Source: CAZGSN01 sp964371655 (GTDB taxonomy: Bacteria > Desulfobacterota > Binatia > HRBIN30). From it: a stretch of DNA of 64,000 bases. Within the stretch, counting starts at the first letter, position 1. Each line of letters opens with the position of its first letter. The notes under the pieces are model-generated. The model was not told the DNA's origin. It did not search any database and saw nothing but the letters and a program-made list of their open reading frames with translations. The stretch lies in assembly GCA_964371655.1 (NCBI GenBank), contig CAYJOD010000002.1, positions 1 through 64,000 on the forward strand, in the 5' to 3' direction. A program made the translations under genes and the position numbers. This document shows positions 17,997 to 25,406 of the stretch, piece by piece.

Positions 17997-18776
17997 TCAT
18001 TCAGGGGTGACGTAAGCTCCGGTGGTGCCGCCATCGACGAGGAACGTCGTCCCGTTCACGTACGACGAGTCGTCGGACGCCAGAAACAGCGCCGCCGCGG
18101 CGATCTCGGTCGCCTCGGCGAGCCGGCCCATCGGCAGATGCACGAAGCGGCGGGCGCGGCGCGCCGGATCGGCGAGCAGCGACTGCAGTAATGGGGTGTT
18201 GACCGGTCCCGGGCACAGGGCGTTGGCGCGGATGTTCCGGCGCGCGAACTCGACGGCGATCTCGCGCGTCAGCGCCAGGACTCCGCCCTTCGACGCCGTG
18301 TACGCCGATTGCGACGTTGCCGCACCCATCACGGCGACGAACGATGCCGTGTTGATGATCGAACCGCCGCCGGCGCGCAGCAGGGCCGGGATGCCGTACT
18401 TGCAGCCGAGGAACACGCCCTTCAGGTTCACGTTGATAACGAGGTCGAAGACCTTCTCGTCGGTGTCGACCACGGAGCCGTCGTCGTCGGGAAAGATTCC
18501 GGCGTTATTGAAGAGCACGTGCAGGGCGCCGAACGTCTTCTCGGCAAACCCGATCATGCTCTCGACCTCGGCGCCCTTGGTCACGTCGACGCGCACTGCC
18601 GCGGCGCGTCCGCCGGCATCAGCGATCGCCTTCGCCGTCGCCTTTGCCGCCGTATCGTTGGCGTCGGCGACCACGACCGAGGCGCCTTCGCGGGCGAACA
18701 ACGTCGCCGCGGCGCGGCCAATCCCACTTGCTCCCCCGGTAACGAGGGCAACCTTGTTCTGCAAACGTCCAGACAT
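17997..18776 (-). CDS. Short-chain dehydrogenase/reductase (FabG-like)
   Basis: The 259-residue protein is a classical SDR: VALVTGGASGIGRAAA is the TGxxxGxG cofactor loop, FNNAG follows in the active region, the catalytic Ser is in INTASFVAVMG, and YTASK is YxxxK. ASSYVNGT-like and FLVDGG near the end are typical. Asp in VVVADAND after strand 2 favours NAD(H). It oxidises or reduces a hydroxyl/ketone; the substrate is not determined. The start at 18776 has AGGAG 5 bases away; the frame extends 16 residues further upstream without a ribosome site. Confidence 0.9.
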   Translation of the reverse strand: MSGRLQNKVALVTGGASGIGRAAATLFAREGASVVVADANDTAAKATAKAIADAGGRAAAVRVDVTKGAEVESMIGFAEKTFGALHVLFNNAGIFPDDDGSVVDTDEKVFDLVINVNLKGVFLGCKYGIPALLRAGGGSIINTASFVAVMGAATSQSAYTASKGGVLALTREIAVEFARRNIRANALCPGPVNTPLLQSLLADPARRARRFVHLPMGRLAEATEIAAAALFLASDDSSYVNGTTFLVDGGTTGAYVTPE

Positions 18777-18825
18777 CTCGACTCCTATTCTCTGGTGTAT
18801 TGTCTCAAGCCAATTCTGAGACAAT

Positions 18826-18978
18826 GGTCTTCACCGCAGAGGCGCTGAGGCGCAGAGCAAGGTGATGGCGCGAGGGCCAAACAGCACTGCTCATCGACTT
18901 GAATTCATCACCGAGAACAACGTCTCGGCAGTGATCCCTCTGCGTCTCCGCGTCTCTGCGGTGAAATCATTCGCCACA
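18826..18978. repeat. Palindromic repeat, family A copy (short form)
   Basis: TTCACCGCAGAGGCGCTGAG at the left is inverted as CTGCGTCTCCGCGTCTCTGC GGTGAA at the right. The middle holds AACAGCACTGCTCATCGACT and a small CGAGAACAACGTCTCG hairpin, and differs from the other copies. It ends 7 bases before the stop of the amidohydrolase gene. Confidence 0.65.
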
Positions 18979-18984
18979 TGAACG

Positions 18985-19701
18985 TCAACCGCGAGCTCTC
19001 TGCGCGGCGTTCTCCACCAAACGCCGGAACAGCTGCACCTGCGCGGCGTCGTCGAGTTGCATCTCCGGGTGCCACTGCACCGCCAAGCATGCCGGCTTGG
19101 TGGCATGTTCGAGAGCTTCGATCACACCGTCCTCGGCCCAGGCCACGGCCTTGAGGTCGGTGCCGAGGCGATCGACGGCTTGGTGATGCCATGAGCACAC
19201 CGCCGGCTCGGTGCTGCCCAGGATGGAAGCCAGGCGGCTGTTCTTGGCGATCTGAACCGCGTGGCGCGTGGTCAGACGCGGCGGCCGCCGGTGCGCCACC
19301 GTCTCGCCGAAGCGCTCGGGGACGTGCGCGTGCAGAGTGCCGCCGCAGACGACGTTCAACACTTGCATGCCACGACAGATACACAGCATCGGGAAGTCTG
19401 GGCGCGCCAAGGCCGTGCGCGCCAGGCGGAACTCGAACTCATCACGCTCCTCGCTCACCGCGTAGATCGTCTCGTGCGGCTGGCCCGAATATGTCTTGGG
19501 CGCAAGGTCGCCGCCACCTGAGAGGATCAGCCCGTCGACCAGATCGAGCAGACGCTCCGGCTGCGGCTCACCGGGGGGCAGCACCAACGCAATGGCCCCC
19601 GCATCGCGCACGGCGTCGACGTAGGCGCAGGGCAGGGCGAACCTCGCCGGTTCGCCGTCGCGAGCATAGGTGGTGATTCCAATGATGACAGGGGCGTTCA
19701 T
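18985..19701 (-). CDS. Class I glutamine amidotransferase-type gamma-glutamyl hydrolase (PuuD-like)
   Basis: The 238-residue protein belongs to the peptidase C26/PuuD group. It shows DGLILSGGGDLAP, the nucleophile Cys in MLCICRGMQVLNV (residue about 108), TTRHAVQI, SWHHQAVDRLG and the catalytic His-Glu of AVQWHPEMQ. PuuD cleaves gamma-glutamyl-GABA to glutamate and GABA. It lies 51 bases downstream of a glutamine-synthetase-like ligase on the same strand, the usual partner, so a shared transcript is likely. ATG at 19701 is preferred over a TTG one codon upstream. Confidence 0.9.
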   Translation of the reverse strand: MNAPVIIGITTYARDGEPARFALPCAYVDAVRDAGAIALVLPPGEPQPERLLDLVDGLILSGGGDLAPKTYSGQPHETIYAVSEERDEFEFRLARTALARPDFPMLCICRGMQVLNVVCGGTLHAHVPERFGETVAHRRPPRLTTRHAVQIAKNSRLASILGSTEPAVCSWHHQAVDRLGTDLKAVAWAEDGVIEALEHATKPACLAVQWHPEMQLDDAAQVQLFRRLVENAAQRARG

Positions 19702-19752
19702 CAAACGGCCGGCGCGGAGGGTGCAGCGGAAAGCGTGAAGCGCATCATCGGA

Positions 19753-21150
19753 TCAGACGCGTTCCAGATAGCGGCGACGCTCCCACGAGGTGACGGTCTC
19801 GTCGAACTTGCGTTGCTCGGTGCGGGCGAAGTGGACGAGATGCTCGACGACCTCGGGACCGAAGGCATCGCGAAAGAGCTCGGACTTTTCAAACTCGGCG
19901 GTGGCCTCGGGCAGCGAGGAGGGGACGCGCGGCAGGTTTTCGGCGGCATAGGCGTCGCCGCGGAACATCGCCGGTGGCTCGATGCGGTTTTTGATGCCAT
20001 CGAGCCCGGCAGCGACCGTGGCCGCGAACACAAGGTAGGGGTTGGCATCGGCACCCGGCATGCGGCATTCGACGCGCAAGCCGGCGCCGCGCCCGCAGAT
20101 GCGGAAGCCGGCGGTGCGATTGTCGTAGGACCACGCAATGGCGGTCGGCGCGAACGAACCGGAGCGGTAGCGCTTGTAGGAGTTGACAGTCGGCGCGAAC
20201 AGCATGGCGCTGGCGCGCGCGTGGCGCATGAGGCCGCCGAGCCACCAGCGGAAGAGGTCGGGCGTCTTGCTCAGATCTCCACCAACAGGAGCGTCGGCGG
20301 CAAACAGGGGCGTCCCGTTCTCGATCGACCACAGGCTCGAGTGCACGTGCATCGAGCTACCAGCATAGCGTTCGTCGAACTTCGCCATGAAGGTGACGGC
20401 CAGCCCCTGCTGCAGGGCGACCTCCTTGGCGAGCTGCTTGTAGACGGAGTGGCGATCGGCCATCTCCAGGAGATCGGCGTAGCGGACGTTGATCTCATGC
20501 TGCCCCGGTCCCCACTCGCCTTTGGAGAATTCCACCGGTACCCCGGAAGCTGCGAGGTGACGGCGAATGGCGCCGACGAGGCCCTCGACCTTCATCCCCT
20601 GCAAGGTGTGGTAGTCCTCGATGTACCAGCCGAAGGTCTCGAGGTTCTCGAAGCTCTTCTTGAACGCCGATTCGTAGGTCTCGCGCAGGACGAAGAACTC
20701 GAGCTCCGAAGCCCCCATGGGCCGCAGCCCCTGCGCGGCGGCGCGATCGAGCTGCCGCTTCAAGATGGTTCGAGGCGCGACTTGAACCGGCTCCTCGCTC
20801 TCCGCGGTGAGGGTGTCGCAAATGACCAACGCCGTGCGCTCGAGCCAACTGGCACGCCGCAACGTGGTGAGATCGGGGACGCAATGGATGTCACCGTAGC
20901 CCTCGGCCCACGAGGCGAAGCGGTAACCGGGAACCGGATCCATTTCCATATCGCAGGCGAGGAGGTAGTCGCAGACATGTACGCCGTGCGCGAGCACATC
21001 CTTGCAGAAGTAGTTGCCGTCGATGCGCTTGCCGACGAAGCGCCCGTAAAGATCGGGAAAAACCGTGAGGACCGTATCGATTTCACCGCGCTGGACGAGG
21101 TCGCGCAGCTCCGCCTCGTACAACATGCCAGGGACCCGCGATTCATGCAT
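19753..21150 (-). CDS. Glutamine-synthetase-family gamma-glutamyl-amine ligase (PuuA-like)
   Basis: The 465-residue protein has the GS catalytic fold: GASELEFFVL with the metal-binding Glu, GQHEINVRY, SMHVHSSLW (His of the metal/ATP site), TVNSYKRYRSGSFAPT, and ECRMPGADANPYLVFAATVA. PuuA-type enzymes join glutamate to putrescine or another amine with ATP. Lengths near 460 and lack of the adenylylation loop tyrosine region fit this class rather than ammonia-assimilating GlnA. The downstream PuuD-like hydrolase and a nearby aldehyde dehydrogenase support amine catabolism, but no amine oxidase (PuuB) is present. The start at 21150 was chosen over a frame extension by 17 residues. Confidence 0.85.
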   Translation of the reverse strand: MHESRVPGMLYEAELRDLVQRGEIDTVLTVFPDLYGRFVGKRIDGNYFCKDVLAHGVHVCDYLLACDMEMDPVPGYRFASWAEGYGDIHCVPDLTTLRRASWLERTALVICDTLTAESEEPVQVAPRTILKRQLDRAAAQGLRPMGASELEFFVLRETYESAFKKSFENLETFGWYIEDYHTLQGMKVEGLVGAIRRHLAASGVPVEFSKGEWGPGQHEINVRYADLLEMADRHSVYKQLAKEVALQQGLAVTFMAKFDERYAGSSMHVHSSLWSIENGTPLFAADAPVGGDLSKTPDLFRWWLGGLMRHARASAMLFAPTVNSYKRYRSGSFAPTAIAWSYDNRTAGFRICGRGAGLRVECRMPGADANPYLVFAATVAAGLDGIKNRIEPPAMFRGDAYAAENLPRVPSSLPEATAEFEKSELFRDAFGPEVVEHLVHFARTEQRKFDETVTSWERRRYLERV

Positions 21151-21242
21151 GCTTGGCTCTCTAGCATGAGGCGGCGATGCAGAGAAAGTGTGTAGACACA
21201 CAGCTTCTTTGCTTGTCGACGCGGTCGCGCGTTGCGACCATT

Positions 21243-21400
21243 CGTAGCCGCCGTCGCCAGAAGTTGTCTCTCAACTTTTCCTGGGGCTCGTAGCTAGGGG
21301 CTGGGGGCTCGGGAGGAGATGGAAGGACCCAAGCCCCGAGCCTCAAGCCACCAGGCCCAAGCGAGTTGTAGGACAACCTCTGGCAAGCGCGGCCTCGAAT
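21243..21400. repeat. Palindromic element, family D copy 2
   Basis: The ends CGTAGCCGCCGTCGCCAGAA with GTTGTCTCTCAAC, and GTTGTAGGACAACCTCTGGC with AAGCGCGGCC, are inverted. The core is a GGGGCTGGGGGCTCGGGAGG against CCCCGAGCCTCAAG hairpin. It fills the gap between the ligase gene and the divergent transporter, so it may influence both promoters. Confidence 0.65.
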
Positions 21401-21472
21401 ACAGGCACGAACGTCGCCCATCCCTCGATTGACCTCGCAAAGCCCTGCGGGCTACAAGCCTCGCCCCTGCTC

Positions 21473-22768
21473 ATGTCACAGACCCCACCGACTCGCGTGC
21501 GCCACGGTGTCCTCGGCTTCACGCTCGCGCTCACGGCCATCGCCTACCTCGATCGTGTCTGCATCGCCACGGCGGCACCGGCAATCAAAGCCGATCTCGG
21601 TCTCAGTGACGTCGAGATGGGCTACGTGTTCAGCGCCTTCACCTTTGCCTACGCGTTGTTCGAAGTACCCAGTGGCTGGCTCGCGGATCATTACGGGGCG
21701 CGGCTGATGCTCACGCGCATCGTCATCTGGTGGTCGGTGATGACGGCGATGACCGGATGGGTGGGTGGCTTTGTATCGCTGGTCGCCGTGCGCTTTCTGT
21801 TCGGTGTGGGCGAGGCGGGAGCGTTCCCAAGCATAGCCCGAGCCTATGCGCGCTGGTTGTCGCCGCGCGAGCGCGGGCGCGCCTTCGGACTGGCGCTGAT
21901 GACCGCCGCCCTGGGCGGAGCGCTGACGCAGCCGTTGGTCGTGCGGCTCCTCGAAACCCTGCACTGGCGCCACACCTTTCCGATCTTCGGTTTGGTCGGA
22001 TGCGTGTGGGCCGTGGCCTGGTTCTGGTGGTTTCGTGACGATCCCCGCGATCACAAAGGGGTCAACGCCGCCGAGTTGGAGTTGGTCGGCGGCGCGGCGG
22101 CACGGCCGCAAGCGGCACTGCCACAAGCGCCGCTGCCGCACGCGCCCGTTCCGTGGGGCACGTTATTGCGCAGCCGCAACTTGTGGGTTCTCTGCGCCAT
22201 GTACTTCGCGGCCATCTACGGCTGGTACTTCTACATCACCTGGCTACCGACCTACTTGCTGACGGCACGCGGCTTCGATCTCAAGGCCGTGGGCTGGCTC
22301 GCGTCGTTGCCGCTGCTGAGCATCGCGGCCGGTGTGTTTGCGGGTGGGTGGCTGAGTGATGTGTTCGTGCACCGCTACGGCCTGCGCGTCGGCCGTCGCC
22401 TCACGGGTGTCGTCGGACTACCGCTTGCCGCCGTCGCCGTGATTGCGGGCATGGCGAGTGCGACGCCGATGACCTCGGCACTTCTGCTTGCGAGCGCGGC
22501 AGGTCTTGCCGCACTCGGAGTGAGTCCGGCCTGGGCCGTTTGCCTCGAGATCGGCGGCCGCCATTCGGGCGTGGTTACGGGCGCGATGAACACCTTTGGC
22601 AATCTCGGCGGCGCCTTGTGTCCGGTCGTCGTCGGCGTCTGTCTGCAGCGTTGGGGATCGTGGACGGTACCGCTGACGACGATCGCGGTTCTCTACCTCG
22701 TCGCCGCGGCGTGCTGGATGGCGATCGACCCGACGCGCCCGATCGTCGCGATCAACGACGATCGGTAA
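21473..22768 (+). CDS. MFS transporter of the anion:cation symporter type
   Basis: The 431-residue protein has about 12 hydrophobic segments. The first helices carry LTAIAYLDRVCIATAAPAIK, EMGYVFSAFTFAYALFEVPS and GWLADHYGARLMLTR, a pattern typical of the ACS family (hexuronate, galactonate, other organic acids). RFLFGVGEAGAFPSIARAYA is the helix 4 signature. A short AALPQAPLPHAPVP repeat forms part of the central cytoplasmic loop. It would import an organic anion with protons or sodium. It diverges from the PuuA-like gene, so it may serve that pathway; the substrate is unknown. Confidence 0.9.
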   Translation: MSQTPPTRVRHGVLGFTLALTAIAYLDRVCIATAAPAIKADLGLSDVEMGYVFSAFTFAYALFEVPSGWLADHYGARLMLTRIVIWWSVMTAMTGWVGGFVSLVAVRFLFGVGEAGAFPSIARAYARWLSPRERGRAFGLALMTAALGGALTQPLVVRLLETLHWRHTFPIFGLVGCVWAVAWFWWFRDDPRDHKGVNAAELELVGGAAARPQAALPQAPLPHAPVPWGTLLRSRNLWVLCAMYFAAIYGWYFYITWLPTYLLTARGFDLKAVGWLASLPLLSIAAGVFAGGWLSDVFVHRYGLRVGRRLTGVVGLPLAAVAVIAGMASATPMTSALLLASAAGLAALGVSPAWAVCLEIGGRHSGVVTGAMNTFGNLGGALCPVVVGVCLQRWGSWTVPLTTIAVLYLVAAACWMAIDPTRPIVAINDDR

Positions 22769-22811
22769 AGGTTCACCTATGTACTCCATTCCATAGCTGC
22801 GACCACGGATT

Positions 22812-22968
22812 CCGTTCGTCCCGAGTAGCCGCCATCATTTCGGCGGCGTATCGAGGGACGATGCGGCAGCCCAGGTCATCCGCCGGCCCCTCGATACGCC
22901 CCTGCGAACCCTTCGATACGGCGCCAAGGGAAGGCGCCTACTCAGGAGGGGCTACTCGGGGCGAACGG
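22812..22968. repeat. Inverted-repeat element with CCGTTCG ends
   Basis: The left end CCGTTCGTCCCGAGTAG is inverted at the right end as CTACTCGGGGCGAACGG. Inside are GCCGCCATCATTTCGGCGGC, CCCTCGATACG arms and GGCGCCAAGGGAAGGCGCC. It is non-coding and may share ancestry with the insert in the element at 32588-32884. Confidence 0.6.
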
Positions 22969-22996
22969 GGATGGCCAAGGAATACGTTGCCATACG

Positions 22997-23151
22997 TATT
23001 GAGCGTTGCGAAAAAATAGAAAATCCGGCAGCTGCCGAAGAAGAAGAGTCCACAGATGACACAGATCCCCGATTTGTGGCCCTCTGCGAAGGGCAGGACT
23101 CATCTGCGTCATCTGCGGATTTCCTTCTTCTGCGTTTGCAATGAGCAATAA
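22997..23151. repeat. Terminal-inverted-repeat element, family C copy 1
   Basis: The ends are TATTGAGCGTTGC and TTTGCAATGAGCAATA. The next layer AATCCGGCAGCTGCCGAAGA and the arms CAGATGACACAGATCCCCGA and CATCTGCGTCATCTGCGGAT form a palindrome. The sequence is strongly similar to 29431-29600. Confidence 0.7.
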
Positions 23152-23349
23152 GACTGTGGGCACTAAGCCGGCCGCCGACCTCGCCCGAGGCGCTGCCCCG
23201 GGACCGACGCGCAGGATTAGCGATGCACGCCTGGTCGTGAGTGCATTTGTGATTTGATGCTTTGCCGACCCTTGGATAGTAGGTCGTCGCGGCGTGAACC
23301 GGTTTTCCGGTTCTTCGGGGTTTTTGGCGATCATCTCTGGGGAGTAGTC

Positions 23350-24540
23350 ATGAAAGACCAACCGATCTCCATGGCACTGGTGTTGACGGTGCTGGCCATG
23401 TCGGCACTGCAAATGAGCTGCGCCACGACGACGGCTTCCAGCGCGGAAGCGAACGCGCGGGCGAATCAAGAAGCAGTGGTAGGTTTGTGGGAAGCGAGCA
23501 CGGCGGCAAACGTCAAGCCCGCTGCGGCGACGACACCCGGTGTCGGCACGAGCGGATCGACCTCTCGAGTCCCGCGCCGCGGTGGCACGCTGGCGCCTTT
23601 GCGCGACGGTGATGTCGCCTCGGCGCACAACCCGTTTACGGATGGCGCATGCGACTTCTGTCACAAGGGCACGGCGAAAGACCCGGGCCCCCTTCTCAAG
23701 CCGGTCAATCAGGTCTGTTTCGGTTGTCACAACGACTTCGAGGAAATGATGAGCCAGCGGCAGGTCAAGCACCCGCCGGCGGTCGCGGCCTGCACCAACT
23801 GCCACAATCCGCACAACTCGCGCAACATGCACCTCCTGCTCGCCGAACCGGTGACGCTGTGTACGGGCTGTCACGAACCGATCAAGACCATAGTGGAGAC
23901 GGCGGCCGTCAAGCACGGTGCTCTGCAAGAAGGGGCCAAGTGCTTGAACTGCCACAATCCACACGCGTCGGCGGTCGAGAAGCTGCTGGTGCAGTTGCCC
24001 TACGACCTATGCATCAAGTGCCATAGCAAGGACGGGATCAAGGATGCGGCCGGCACCACGCTCACCAACATGAAGACGCTGCTCGCCAACAACCCGGTGC
24101 AGCACGCCCCGGTGGCCGGCAAGGACTGCAGCGCCTGTCACACACCGCACGGAGGCAAGAACTTCCGTCTGCTCGTCGAGCCCTATCCGGCGCGATTCTA
24201 CTCGGCTTACGATCCTGATAACTACGCCCTGTGCTTCACCTGCCACGACAGCGAGATGGTTGGCGTTGAGCAGACCGCCACGCTGACCGGTTTCCGCGAC
24301 GGAAGCCGCAACTTGCACTATCTGCACGTCAACAAGGCCGAGCGCGGACGCACCTGCCGCGCCTGCCACGAAGTGCACGCCGGCAAGCAAGCTTTCCAGA
24401 TTCGCGATGGAGTTCCCTACGGCACCCAGGGCTGGGTGCTCAAGCTCAACTACCAAAAGACCGCGACCGGCGGCACCTGCGACAAGACCTGCCACGCGTT
24501 GAAGACCTACAACCATACAGGCGGCAGGGCAGGCAAGTGA
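23350..24540 (+). CDS. Secreted decaheme-type cytochrome c with paired CXXCH motifs
   Basis: The 396-residue protein has an N-terminal export signal ending near MSC (possible lipidation at Cys25, though the lipobox is not canonical). It then carries nine CXXCH motifs (CDFCH, CFGCH, CTNCH, CTGCH, CLNCH, CIKCH, CSACH, CFTCH, CRACH) and one CXXXCH (CDKTCH) near the C-terminus. Three CHNPH/CHTPH contexts mark the paired-CXXCH family. Such proteins are periplasmic or outer-membrane electron carriers. ATG at 23350 has GGGGAG upstream. Its stop overlaps the GTG start of the next gene, so the pair is co-translated. Confidence 0.9.
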   Translation: MKDQPISMALVLTVLAMSALQMSCATTTASSAEANARANQEAVVGLWEASTAANVKPAAATTPGVGTSGSTSRVPRRGGTLAPLRDGDVASAHNPFTDGACDFCHKGTAKDPGPLLKPVNQVCFGCHNDFEEMMSQRQVKHPPAVAACTNCHNPHNSRNMHLLLAEPVTLCTGCHEPIKTIVETAAVKHGALQEGAKCLNCHNPHASAVEKLLVQLPYDLCIKCHSKDGIKDAAGTTLTNMKTLLANNPVQHAPVAGKDCSACHTPHGGKNFRLLVEPYPARFYSAYDPDNYALCFTCHDSEMVGVEQTATLTGFRDGSRNLHYLHVNKAERGRTCRACHEVHAGKQAFQIRDGVPYGTQGWVLKLNYQKTATGGTCDKTCHALKTYNHTGGRAGK

Positions 24541-25349
24541 GGAGAGCCGGCGCGGGGTGCAGCCTCGCGCTGGTTGGCGTGCTCGCGGCGGCCCAGGCCG
24601 CGGTCGCGCAGCCACCGCTTGGCACCTTGATCGAGCAAGCGGAGCTCGCGCGCGTGGGCGGCGGTACTGCCAGGCTCTTGGGCGATGGAGCGACGAGCGT
24701 CATCGTGTTTTTCCGGCCCGGCCAGGAGCACTCTCAGGATGCACTCAAGATGATGGCCGAGTGCGAGAAGACCTTCGCGGGAAGACCGATTCACTGGGCG
24801 GCGCTGGTCTCCGACAGCGTTGCGGTCGCGGCCGTTAGCGCTGATGCCAAGGCGAGCGGTATCGCCATGCCGGTTCTCGTCGACAAGGGCGACCTGCAGT
24901 ACGCCAAGCTCAAGGTGATCTTGCACCCCGTCGTGATCATCACCGACAAACGAAACCGTTTGACCGCCTACGTGCCGTATCAGCGCATCAACTACTGCAA
25001 CGTCGTCCACGCGCACCTGTCGCACGTGCTCGATGAGCTGGACGACGAGGGGCTGGATGCGGTGCTGCATCCACCACCCCAAACGCAGGGAGGGGACGCT
25101 TCCGTGGCGCAGCGCCAGCTGCACATGGGACAAAAGCACCTGGAAGCGAAGCGCTTTGAGCTGGCGGCGGTTGCCGCCAATAGGGCTCTTGTGCACGACG
25201 CCACACTGGTGGCCGCCCACGTCCTGCTCGGGCAAGCCCTCGCGGCTCAAGGAGACTGCAAAGCGGCGCGCGCCGCGTTCGACGGCGCCCTGGCCTTGGA
25301 CAAGGACAATGCTGCCGCACGGGACGGCCGCAGCGCCTGCGCGCAGTAG
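24537..25349 (+). CDS. Exported redoxin-like/TPR protein lacking the CXXC site
   Basis: The 270-residue protein begins with a signal peptide (SLALVGVLAAAQAAVA, cleaved near AQP). Residues 30-165 follow a thioredoxin/TlpA-like pattern: SVIVFFRPGQEHSQDALKMM where WCxxC would lie, PVLVDKGDLQYAKL, and a cis-Pro-like HPVVIITD. No redox cysteines remain, so it is not a conventional reductase. Residues 185-270 form TPR-like helices (VAQRQLHMGQKHLEAKRFEL and AHVLLGQALAAQGD). GTG start overlaps the TGA of the cytochrome. A chaperone or assembly-partner role for the cytochrome is an inference. Confidence 0.7.
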   Translation: MRRAGAGCSLALVGVLAAAQAAVAQPPLGTLIEQAELARVGGGTARLLGDGATSVIVFFRPGQEHSQDALKMMAECEKTFAGRPIHWAALVSDSVAVAAVSADAKASGIAMPVLVDKGDLQYAKLKVILHPVVIITDKRNRLTAYVPYQRINYCNVVHAHLSHVLDELDDEGLDAVLHPPPQTQGGDASVAQRQLHMGQKHLEAKRFELAAVAANRALVHDATLVAAHVLLGQALAAQGDCKAARAAFDGALALDKDNAAARDGRSACAQ

Positions 25350-25406
25350 CCCTTCTGCGAAGATTGGTCATTGCCGGCACTGCCCAGCAATAGGATGATT
25401 TCGGAA

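Noticed and set aside
19191..19676. 161-codon plus-strand frame over the PuuD-like gene
   Set aside because: Antisense to a protein with clear Cys and His-Glu catalytic motifs; composition is typical of shadow frames in GC-rich DNA.
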